This document shows positions 30,593 to 37,388 of a stretch of 64,000 nt of DNA, piece after piece. Source of the stretch: Kosakonia sp. BYX6 (GTDB lineage: Bacteria > Pseudomonadota > Gammaproteobacteria > Enterobacterales > Enterobacteriaceae); NCBI RefSeq assembly GCF_038449125.1, contig NZ_CP151800.1, positions 4,250,406-4,314,405 on the forward strand, written 5' to 3'. The notes beneath the pieces are model-generated. The model did no database searches. It was given only the letters and a program-made list of their open reading frames with translations, and had not been told where the DNA came from. Every line of letters begins with the position of its first letter. Position 1 is the first letter of the stretch. Both the position numbers and the translations under genes were made by a program.

Positions 30593-31894
30593 ATGTTTGC
30601 AGCAGAGCTTGTCCTCGTCCTGATTGCCATCTACCTCGGCGCCAGGCTGGGAGGCATCGGCATCGGTTTTGCCGGTGGCCTCGGCGTACTCGTCCTGACG
30701 CTGTTCTTTCAAATCACACCCGGCGCCATCCCTTTCGACGTTATCGAAATTATTATGGCAGTCATCGCCGCTATCGCCGCCATGCAAGTGGCGGGCGGAA
30801 TGGATTACCTCGTCAGCCTTGCTGAACGTTTGCTGCGCCGCCACCCTAAATACATCACGTTTCTTGCGCCGCTGGTCACCTGGTCGATGACTATTCTCGC
30901 GGGCACCGGGCACACGGCGTTTTCCACGCTACCGGTGATTACCGAAGTGGCGAAAGAGCAAGGAATCCGCCCGTCACGCCCTCTTTCTATTGCCGTGGTG
31001 GCGTCGCAAATTGCCATCACCGCGTCACCTATTTCCGCGGCGGTGGTGTTCTTCGCCGGGATCCTTGAACCGTTGGGCGTCAGCTATTTGACGCTACTGG
31101 CGATCTGCATTCCGGTGACGTTGATCGCGGTGATGCTGACCGCCATCGTCTGTAACTTCCTCGGCTGCGAATTGAAAGACGATCCGGTTTACCAGGAGCG
31201 CCTGGCGAAAGGCGAAGTGAAACTGCGCGGCAGCCAGGCTTTCAAACTCAAACCCCATGCAAAACGCTCGGTGTTGCTGTTCCTGATCGGTATTGTCGCG
31301 GTGATGCTCTATGCCACCGCGACCAGCCCGACGGTCGGTTTGATCGCCAATCCGGTGCTGCCGCGTAACGAAGCGATTGTGGTGTTTATGCTGACCATCG
31401 CCACACTGATTAGCCTGACCTGCAAAATCGACACCGGGGAGATCCTCAACGCGAGCACCTTCAAATCCGGCATGAGTGCCTGTATTTGCGTACTCGGCGT
31501 CGCCTGGCTTGGCGACACGTTCGTCAAAAATCACATTCAAGATATTCAGATGGTGGCCGGCGACCTGCTGCAAAGCTACCCGTGGCTGCTGGCGGTGGTG
31601 CTGTTCTTCGCCGCGACGTTGCTCTATTCACAGGCGGCGACCGCCAAAGCGCTGATGCCGGCCGCGCTGCTGCTGGGTGTTACGCCGCTGACGGCGGTGG
31701 CCTCGTTTGCCGCGGTTTCCGCGCTGTTTGTGCTGCCCACTTACCCAACGTTGCTGGCGGCCGTGGAGATGGATGACACCGGCTCAACGCGCATCGGCAA
31801 GTTTGTCTTTAACCATCCGTTCCTGATCCCGGGCCTCATCGCCATTGCGTTATGCGTGCTCCTCGGGTTCCTCTTCGGCGGCATCTTGTTGTAA
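30593..31894 (+). CDS. dcuA: Anaerobic C4-dicarboxylate transporter DcuA
   Basis: DcuA exchanges aspartate, fumarate and succinate across the inner membrane. The 433-residue product equals E. coli DcuA, has 10 or more membrane helices and the family blocks GARLGGIGIGFAGGLGVLVL (about 16-35), SQIAITASPISAAVVFFAG (about 138-156) and MDDTGSTRIGKFVFNHPF near the C-terminus. It lies next to aspA as in E. coli. The sequence is noticeably divergent from E. coli DcuA in the loops. Confidence 0.93.
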   Translation: MFAAELVLVLIAIYLGARLGGIGIGFAGGLGVLVLTLFFQITPGAIPFDVIEIIMAVIAAIAAMQVAGGMDYLVSLAERLLRRHPKYITFLAPLVTWSMTILAGTGHTAFSTLPVITEVAKEQGIRPSRPLSIAVVASQIAITASPISAAVVFFAGILEPLGVSYLTLLAICIPVTLIAVMLTAIVCNFLGCELKDDPVYQERLAKGEVKLRGSQAFKLKPHAKRSVLLFLIGIVAVMLYATATSPTVGLIANPVLPRNEAIVVFMLTIATLISLTCKIDTGEILNASTFKSGMSACICVLGVAWLGDTFVKNHIQDIQMVAGDLLQSYPWLLAVVLFFAATLLYSQAATAKALMPAALLLGVTPLTAVASFAAVSALFVLPTYPTLLAAVEMDDTGSTRIGKFVFNHPFLIPGLIAIALCVLLGFLFGGILL

Positions 31895-31978
31895 ATGTCG
31901 TTAAATCGGGCCGCCCGTCGGCCCGATCGCTTGCCGTCGCGTGGTATAGTCCCTGCTTTCGTTCTCAGGAGGTTGGAA

Positions 31979-32302
31979 ATGAACACGCCCGACGCCGTTG
32001 TTGTCCTCTGCACCGCCCCGGATGAAGCCACCGCCCAGGATCTGGCGGCCAAAGCGCTGGCCGATAAACTCGCCGCCTGCGTAACCATCCTGCCCGGTGC
32101 GACATCGCTCTATTACTGGGAAGGCAAGCTGGAGCAGGAGTACGAAGTCCAGTTGTTGCTGAAAACCGACGTCGCCCATCTGGAAGATCTCTTCGCCTGC
32201 ATGCGTTCACACCATCCGTACCAGACTCCTGAACTCCTGGCCTTACCTGTTTCACACGGAGATAACGATTACCTCTCATGGCTCAACGCATCCTTACGCT
32301 GA
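31979..32302 (+). CDS. cutA: CutA1 divalent-ion tolerance protein
   Basis: CutA is a small trimeric ferredoxin-fold protein linked to tolerance of copper and other divalent ions. The 107-residue product keeps [38 protein letters not shown] and the ending LSWLNASLR. The start at MNTPDA has AGGAGG nine bases upstream. Its last 25 bases overlap the start of dsbD, indicating coupling as in E. coli. Confidence 0.95.
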   Translation: MNTPDAVVVLCTAPDEATAQDLAAKALADKLAACVTILPGATSLYYWEGKLEQEYEVQLLLKTDVAHLEDLFACMRSHHPYQTPELLALPVSHGDNDYLSWLNASLR

Positions 32303-33966
32303 TCCTGTTGCTGTGCAGCACATCCGCTTTCGCCGGATTGTTCGACGCGCCCGGCCGCTCGACTTTCGTGCCTGCCGATCAGGCCTTTATTTTTGACTTT
32401 CAACAGCATCAACACGATCTGACGCTCAACTGGCAGGTGAAAGAGGGTTACTACCTTTATCGCCAGCAAATCAAAGTGACCCCGGCGCAAGCGACGGTTG
32501 GCCCACTGGCCTTACCCAAAGGGGAGATGCACGAAGATGAGTTTTACGGCAAAACCGAGATTTACCGACAAAAACTCAACTTACCGCTGACGGTGCAGCA
32601 AGCGGCGCAAGGCGCGACACTCACCGTGACATACCAGGGCTGCGCCGATGCCGGATTCTGCTACCCGCCGGAAACCAAAGTGGTGCCGCTGATGGAAGTG
32701 GCTGCTGCACCGGTTACCGAACAGCAAGCCGTAACCGAAAAGACGCCCGATCTCCCGCTGCCCTTTTCGGCGCTTTGGGCGTTGCTGATCGGCATCGGCA
32801 TTGCGTTTACGCCTTGCGTATTGCCGATGTATCCGCTGATTTCCGGCATTGTGCTCGGCGGTCAACAGCGCCTTGCCACGCCGCGTGCGCTGCTGCTGGC
32901 ATTCATCTACGTGCAGGGCATGGCGCTGACTTACACCGCGCTGGGGCTGGTTGTCGCGGCGGCCGGGCTGTCGTTTCAGGCGGCACTGCAACACCCGTAC
33001 GTGCTGATTGGCTTATCGATTCTGTTTGGCCTGCTGGCGCTGTCGATGTTCGGCCTGTTTACTCTGCAACTGCCCTCCGCGCTGCAAACCCGTTTAACGC
33101 TGTGGAGCAACCGCCAGCAAGGTGGATCTCTCGGCGGCGTGTTTGTGATGGGCGCCATTGCCGGGCTGATTTGTTCGCCCTGCACCACCGCGCCGTTAAG
33201 CGCCATCCTGCTTTATATCGCGCAGAGCGGGAACCTGTGGCTCGGTGGCGGCACGCTTTACCTTTATGCGCTCGGCATGGGTTTGCCGTTGATTCTGGTC
33301 ACGGTGTTCGGCAACCGGCTGCTGCCGAAAAGCGGGCCGTGGATGGAGCAGGTCAAAATCGCCTTCGGCTTTGTGATCCTCGCCCTGCCGGTCTTTTTGC
33401 TGGAGCGGGTGATCGGCGAAGCTTGGGGGCTGCGGTTGTGGTCGCTGCTGGGCATGGCATTTTTCGCCTGGGCGTTTATCACCAGCCTCAACGCCAAACG
33501 CCCGATTGTGCGGGTGCTGCAAATCGCTCTGCTTGGCGCGGCACTGGTGTGCGCTCGCCCGTTGCAAGACTGGGCTTTTGGCGCACCGACCACGCAAAGC
33601 TCTGCGTCGCTGGCCTTTACGCAGGTGAAAACCGTTGATGATCTCAACCAGGCGCTGGCGCAAGCCGATAGTCGACCTGTCATGTTGGATCTGTATGCTG
33701 ACTGGTGCGTAGCCTGCAAAGAGTTCGAGAAATATACGTTCAGCGACCCGACTGTTCAGGCGGCGTTGAAAGAGACGGTGTTATTACAGGCGAATGTGAC
33801 GGCAAACGACGCCCAGGACGCGGCGCTGCTGCGCCATCTTAATGTGCTGGGTTTGCCAACGATTCTCTTTTTCGACACGCACGGGCGCGAGCAACCGGCC
33901 GACCGGGTAACCGGCTTTATGGACGCCGCCGCCTTTGCAGAGCATTTGCGCAATCGCGCCCCGTAA
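32278..33966 (+). CDS. dsbD: Thiol:disulfide interchange protein DsbD
   Basis: DsbD carries reducing power from cytoplasmic thioredoxin across the inner membrane to periplasmic DsbC, DsbG and CcmG. The 562-residue product has a signal peptide (about 1-19), an N-terminal alpha domain with C-ADAGF-C (near 122-128), an eight-helix beta domain with Cys in TPCVLPMYP and SPCTTAP, and a thioredoxin-like gamma domain with WCVAC (near 479-483). All three redox pairs are present. Confidence 0.97.
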   Translation: MAQRILTLILLLCSTSAFAGLFDAPGRSTFVPADQAFIFDFQQHQHDLTLNWQVKEGYYLYRQQIKVTPAQATVGPLALPKGEMHEDEFYGKTEIYRQKLNLPLTVQQAAQGATLTVTYQGCADAGFCYPPETKVVPLMEVAAAPVTEQQAVTEKTPDLPLPFSALWALLIGIGIAFTPCVLPMYPLISGIVLGGQQRLATPRALLLAFIYVQGMALTYTALGLVVAAAGLSFQAALQHPYVLIGLSILFGLLALSMFGLFTLQLPSALQTRLTLWSNRQQGGSLGGVFVMGAIAGLICSPCTTAPLSAILLYIAQSGNLWLGGGTLYLYALGMGLPLILVTVFGNRLLPKSGPWMEQVKIAFGFVILALPVFLLERVIGEAWGLRLWSLLGMAFFAWAFITSLNAKRPIVRVLQIALLGAALVCARPLQDWAFGAPTTQSSASLAFTQVKTVDDLNQALAQADSRPVMLDLYADWCVACKEFEKYTFSDPTVQAALKETVLLQANVTANDAQDAALLRHLNVLGLPTILFFDTHGREQPADRVTGFMDAAAFAEHLRNRAP

Positions 33967-34012
33967 ACAACACTTTGTGTGGAGTTTGCTTCAGGTAACG
34001 GAGGATATCAGC

Positions 34013-34588
34013 GTGCAACGCGAAGACGTTTTAAGCCAAACCTTGCAACTGCTTGAATTAAGAGGCATTGCAGACACCACTCTTGAAATGGTTGCCGAAC
34101 GCATCGACTATCCGATTGATGAGTTTCGCCGTTTCTGGCCGGATAAAGAGGCGCTGTTGTATGACGCACTGCGTTATTTGAGCCAGCAGGTGGACATTTG
34201 GCGTCGGCAGTTGTTGCTGGATGAAAGCCTCAGCCACGAGCAAAAATTGCTGGCGCGCTACGCCGCGTTGACCGAATGCGTCAGCAATAGCCGCTATCCG
34301 GGCTGTTTGTTTATCGCCGCCTGCGCTTTCTTCCCCGATCCCGGCCACCCGATTCACCAACTGGCGGATCAGCAAAAAAACGAGGCTTACAATTTCTCGC
34401 ACCAGTTACTGACGGAACTGGAAGTGGACGATCCGGCGATGGTGGCGAAGCAGATGGAGTTAGTGCTGGAAGGTTGCCTGAGCCGCATGCTGGTTAACCG
34501 CAGCCAGGCCGATGTGGATACGGCTCAGCGGCTGGCGGAAGATATTTTGCGTTTTGCCCGTTGCCGCCAGGGTGGCGCGCTGACTTAA
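34013..34588 (+). CDS. yjdC: TetR-family regulator YjdC
   Basis: This is a 191-residue TetR-type regulator matching E. coli YjdC. The HTH is at the N-terminus (about 3-45, [21 protein letters not shown]) and the ligand domain follows, with the well-conserved [23 protein letters not shown]. The start is GTG at 34013 behind GGAGG, as in E. coli. It lies 46 bp after dsbD and its stop overlaps that of the convergent exporter gene by 4 bases. Confidence 0.92.
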   Translation: MQREDVLSQTLQLLELRGIADTTLEMVAERIDYPIDEFRRFWPDKEALLYDALRYLSQQVDIWRRQLLLDESLSHEQKLLARYAALTECVSNSRYPGCLFIAACAFFPDPGHPIHQLADQQKNEAYNFSHQLLTELEVDDPAMVAKQMELVLEGCLSRMLVNRSQADVDTAQRLAEDILRFARCRQGGALT

Positions 34589-35190
34589 GCGCCGATCAAC
34601 CCCGTCCACGCGGACGCCAGCAAGCACAAGGCCATCACCCGCTGAAACCAGACCAGCGACCTCGCGGTACGAAAAAGGCGGTTCACCGCCTTGCCGAGCA
34701 GCGTCCAGGCGGCCAGACACAGCACCGAGATAGCCAAAAACGCCAGCGACATCAACGTTATCTCGCGCAGTGGGTTTCCGCTGTGCGGGGCGAACAAGCT
34801 GACCACCGCCAGCGCCATCATCCAGGTTTTCGGGTTGATCAACTGCAACATCGCCGCCGCGCGAGCGCTAAACGGGCGCTGCGCGTCGCTGTGTAAATCG
34901 GCGGCGGGCGCGGTAAAGAGCTGCCAGCTCATCCAGCTTAACCACAGCACGCCTGCCCAACTCATCCCTGTTCGCACCAGCGGGTGATCCTGCAATACCT
35001 GCCCCGCGCCGGCGCCGGAGATAAACACAATCAAACTGGCAGAAACACACGCCCCAAACACCGCGGGCAAAGTGGCTTTCACACCAAAGCGCTGGCTGCT
35101 GGTGAGGATCAGGATATTGGTCGGGCCGGGGGTTATCGACGCCACAAAGGCGAAGAGTAAATACGGCAGATAGCTGGAAAACAGGCTCAC
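34585..35190 (-). CDS. LysE/RhtB-family amino acid exporter
   Basis: This is a 201-residue inner-membrane protein with about six helices. It has the LysE family N-terminus [22 protein letters not shown] (about 15-36) and the block [15 protein letters not shown] (about 117-131). The substrate cannot be read; relatives export cysteine, threonine or homoserine. It lies 37 bp downstream of an AraC-type regulator gene on the same strand, so the two probably form a regulator-exporter unit. Confidence 0.85.
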   Translation of the reverse strand: MSLFSSYLPYLLFAFVASITPGPTNILILTSSQRFGVKATLPAVFGACVSASLIVFISGAGAGQVLQDHPLVRTGMSWAGVLWLSWMSWQLFTAPAADLHSDAQRPFSARAAAMLQLINPKTWMMALAVVSLFAPHSGNPLREITLMSLAFLAISVLCLAAWTLLGKAVNRLFRTARSLVWFQRVMALCLLASAWTGLIGA

Positions 35191-35227
35191 AATCAGGCTC
35201 CTTTATGACGAGCCTTTGACTTTCGCG

Positions 35228-36073
35228 CTATTTGCCGTCGTCGTCTGGAAGATTTGTGCACAACCTGCGGTAGTGCGCGGGAGAAAGGCGATAAGCGCGC
35301 TGGAACCAGCGGCCAAGGTGGCTTTGATCGGCAAAACCGAGTGCGGCGGCGACATCCGCAGGCAACTCGCCTTTCGCCAGTTGTGAACGCGCCGTGGCAA
35401 GGCGCAGCTGGATAAGCCAGGCGTGCGGGCTTAAGCCGAACTCGCGCTTAAAACAGCGCGTCAGGGTAAAGCGATCGGTGCCGGTTTCTCGCGCCAGATC
35501 CGATAAGCCCAGGTTGTCGCCGATATGCGCATGCAGATAATCCCGCGCCCGGTGCGCGATGGCCGCGCTTTGCAACTGCATCGGCAGCCGTTTTCGCCAC
35601 TGGCAGTGGTGGGTTAGCTGGCTCAACAGCGAATCCATCGTGCTTTGCTGCACGATGCGCATCTCGTCGCTGTGCAGCGCGCAGAAGGTTTGCGCAATCG
35701 CGCTAATCAACTGCGGTTCGCGGGCGATGGTGTGGGAGAAATGCATGGCGTAGCTGGACGGCACCGATTCATACAAGCCGCGTAAGGTGGTGTTTAGCCA
35801 GCGATCGTCGAGATAAAAGGTCAGATAGGTAAACCCGCCTTCGATGGGCGCGTCGCCATCGTGGATTTCACCCGGCTCCAGCAAAAAGGCATCACCCGGC
35901 TTGCTGCGATGTCGCTCACGGCGGCAGTGAAATTGCTGCGTGCCAGACAGCGTAATGCCCACCAGATAGCTGTCATGCCAGTGCGGATCGTACGCGTGCC
36001 CTTCAAAATGGGCGCGAATGGTTTCGATGCCGGTGTCCGCATGCTGTCGCAGCTCCAGCCAGTCTTTTGACAT
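35228..36073 (-). CDS. AraC-family transcriptional regulator
   Basis: This is a 281-residue regulator with a cupin-type effector domain at the N-terminus (about 20-130; HWHDSYLVGITLSGTQQFHCR, GDAFLLEPGEIHDGDA) and two AraC-type HTH motifs at the C-terminus (about 175-272; LSDLARETGTDRFTLTRCFKREFGLSPHAWLIQLRL, DVAAALGFADQSHLGRWFQRAY). The start at MSKDWLEL has GGGGGAA upstream; a start six codons earlier is less likely. It probably controls the adjacent LysE-type exporter. Confidence 0.88.
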   Translation of the reverse strand: MSKDWLELRQHADTGIETIRAHFEGHAYDPHWHDSYLVGITLSGTQQFHCRRERHRSKPGDAFLLEPGEIHDGDAPIEGGFTYLTFYLDDRWLNTTLRGLYESVPSSYAMHFSHTIAREPQLISAIAQTFCALHSDEMRIVQQSTMDSLLSQLTHHCQWRKRLPMQLQSAAIAHRARDYLHAHIGDNLGLSDLARETGTDRFTLTRCFKREFGLSPHAWLIQLRLATARSQLAKGELPADVAAALGFADQSHLGRWFQRAYRLSPAHYRRLCTNLPDDDGK

Positions 36074-36255
36074 ATTTCCCCCGTATACCACCGGCAGTTA
36101 GCATTCACCACCCTAATGTAGAAGTCTGGAAGATTTGTGCAACCGCCGCTTTTCGACGCTGATTTGCGCAGGTTGCCGCAAAGTTGAGCAACTGAATAGA
36201 ATTTAAGGAAATAGGGTTGACGCCCAAGAGCGATTACGGTTTAATGCCGCCCGTT

Positions 36256-36331
36256 GCCCGGATAGCTCAGTCGGTAGAGCAGGGGATTGAAAATCCCCGT
36301 GTCCTTGGTTCGATTCCGAGTCCGGGCACCA
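36256..36331 (+). tRNA. pheU: tRNA-Phe (GAA), pheU position
   Basis: This is a complete 76-nt tRNA from GCCCGGATAGCTCAGTCGG to TCCGGGCACCA. The anticodon loop TTGAAAA gives anticodon GAA. It matches the E. coli tRNA-Phe and lies beside yjdC, as pheU does. The 3' end of tRNA-Phe genes is a known integration site for genomic islands, and the material to the right is accessory. Confidence 0.97.
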
Positions 36332-36657
36332 CTTCTTCTTAACCCTCGCCTTTGGCGGGGGTTTTTCGTTTCTGGCGTATGGACTCTTCATCGAACTTCG
36401 TTCGATTATTCGCCGCAAGCGGCTCACCCCTCCGGGCCAGCGCGACAAGCGCGCTGTTCAACGCCTGACGGCGTTAGTCCGAGTCCGGGCACCGCTTCTT
36501 CTTAACCCTCGCCTTTGGCGGGGGTTTTTCGTTTCTGGCGAATGGACTCTTCATCGAACTTCGTTCGATGATTCGCCGCAAGCGGCTCACCCCTTCGGGG
36601 CCAGCGCGACAAGCGCGCTGTTCAACGCCTGACGGCGTTAGTCCGAGTCCGGGCACC
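36315..36657 (+). repeat. Tandem tRNA-tail repeats, rtT-like
   Basis: The last 16 bases of tRNA-Phe before the final A (TCCGAGTCCGGGCACC) recur at 36478-36493 and 36642-36657, giving two units of 163 and 164 bp plus a third tail. Each unit holds consecutive hairpins: a terminator CCCTCGCC/GGCGGGGG with TTTTT (36343-36366 and 36506-36529), ATCGAAC/GTTCGAT (mutated in unit 1), GCCGC/GCGGC, CCCC/GGGG, CAGCGCG/CGCGCTG and AACGCC/GGCGTT. This is the layout of the 178-bp rtT repeats behind E. coli tyrT, each of which also starts with a tRNA 3' end. No protein is likely here. Confidence 0.8.
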
Positions 36658-36668
36658 ACTATTTAGAG

Positions 36669-36694
36669 AACCCAGCCTATGGCTGGGTTTTTGC
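36669..36694 (+). terminator. Terminator after the tRNA-tail repeats
   Basis: AACCCAGCC-TAT-GGCTGGGTT is followed by TTTGC and TTTTGG. It lies 12 bp after the last tRNA-tail copy and would end the pheU transcript. Confidence 0.85.
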
Positions 36695-36711
36695 TTTTGG
36701 GGCTTCCGCCT

Positions 36712-37011
36712 TCAAAGCGCACTCAATACTCCTTCCTTCACCATTTTTACCGCCTGCTTTAGCTGTTTAAGTTCTTCATGTAGTTCTCTCACTTCATCGT
36801 TATCTGGAATTAACACGATGCAGCCCTCGGTAATCTTAACGGTGACGCCTGTTCCTGTGACGAACCCGGCCTCTTTAAGCCATTTACCGCTTAAGTTCAG
36901 GCAAGGTGTGCTGGTATCGCCCCGATTGGGCGCATAGCCGACGGTGTAGCGGCGGTGGGTTTTGAGGGATGGTTTGGATGACGGATGAGTCTGGGTAGGG
37001 ATCATAACCAT
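36712..37011 (-). CDS. SymE-family (type I toxin) protein
   Basis: This is a 99-residue protein with the SymE block RRYTVGYAPNRGDTSTPCLNLSGKWLKEAGFVTGTGVTVKITEGCIVLIP (about 21-69), an AbrB-like swapped-hairpin fold, and a charged C-terminal helix. E. coli SymE is an SOS-induced, RNA-associated toxin held down by the antisense RNA SymR. The start at 37011 has AGGAGG at 37025-37020. The region upstream can form a long structured RNA, which may be the SymR equivalent. Whether this homologue is toxic is unknown. Confidence 0.85.
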   Translation of the reverse strand: MVMIPTQTHPSSKPSLKTHRRYTVGYAPNRGDTSTPCLNLSGKWLKEAGFVTGTGVTVKITEGCIVLIPDNDEVRELHEELKQLKQAVKMVKEGVLSAL

Positions 37012-37063
37012 AGAGGCAGCCTCCTGTAACAGGTTTTAACCCACCACCAGAGGTTCCAATCAC

Positions 37064-37146
37064 ATGGTGGCGGACTGAGCAGAGTTGGAACTACCGGCGT
37101 TACAGGCAACCGGCGCACCTTGCGGTGCCCCCGCTCAGCCCACCAT
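37064..37146 (+). ncRNA. Structured region opposite the symE leader, possible SymR-like RNA
   Basis: ATGGTGG (37064-37070) and CTGAGC (37075-37080) pair with GCTCAG (37133-37138) and CCACCAT (37140-37146), enclosing a GCACC-TTGC-GGTGC hairpin. The structure lies 50-135 bp upstream of the SymE start, where an antisense regulator would sit. Strand and promoter are guesses. In the rest of the 377-bp gap (37012-37388) I see two further stems (GCACCTG/CAGGTGC at 37230-37249, GGCAGTT/AACTGCC at 37299-37324) and no gene. Confidence 0.4.
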
Positions 37147-37388
37147 TGAGATGTAGCCGAACGCACGACATAAAAAAGACGCAAAGCGCGCCATATGTCG
37201 CCTGTAACATTATCAGGGTTCCAATCCTGGCACCTGATTTTGCAGGTGCGGGCTAAAGATATCTTGATTGGCGATTAGCAGCAAGCGAGGTTCTGGAAGG
37301 CAGTTCGCAGAAATAAAAACTGCCCAAACAATAGCCTCATGAGTGAGGGAAAAACAGGCAACTCAACGTCCATCGTCCGCGTGTCCAG

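Noticed and set aside
36203..36659. Open frames on the minus strand across the tRNA-Phe and the tandem repeats (36203-36448 and 36474-36659)
   Set aside because: They encode the same low-complexity peptide twice because they read the repeat units backwards; similar frames near tRNAs are often mis-annotated as hypothetical proteins. There is no ribosome binding site.
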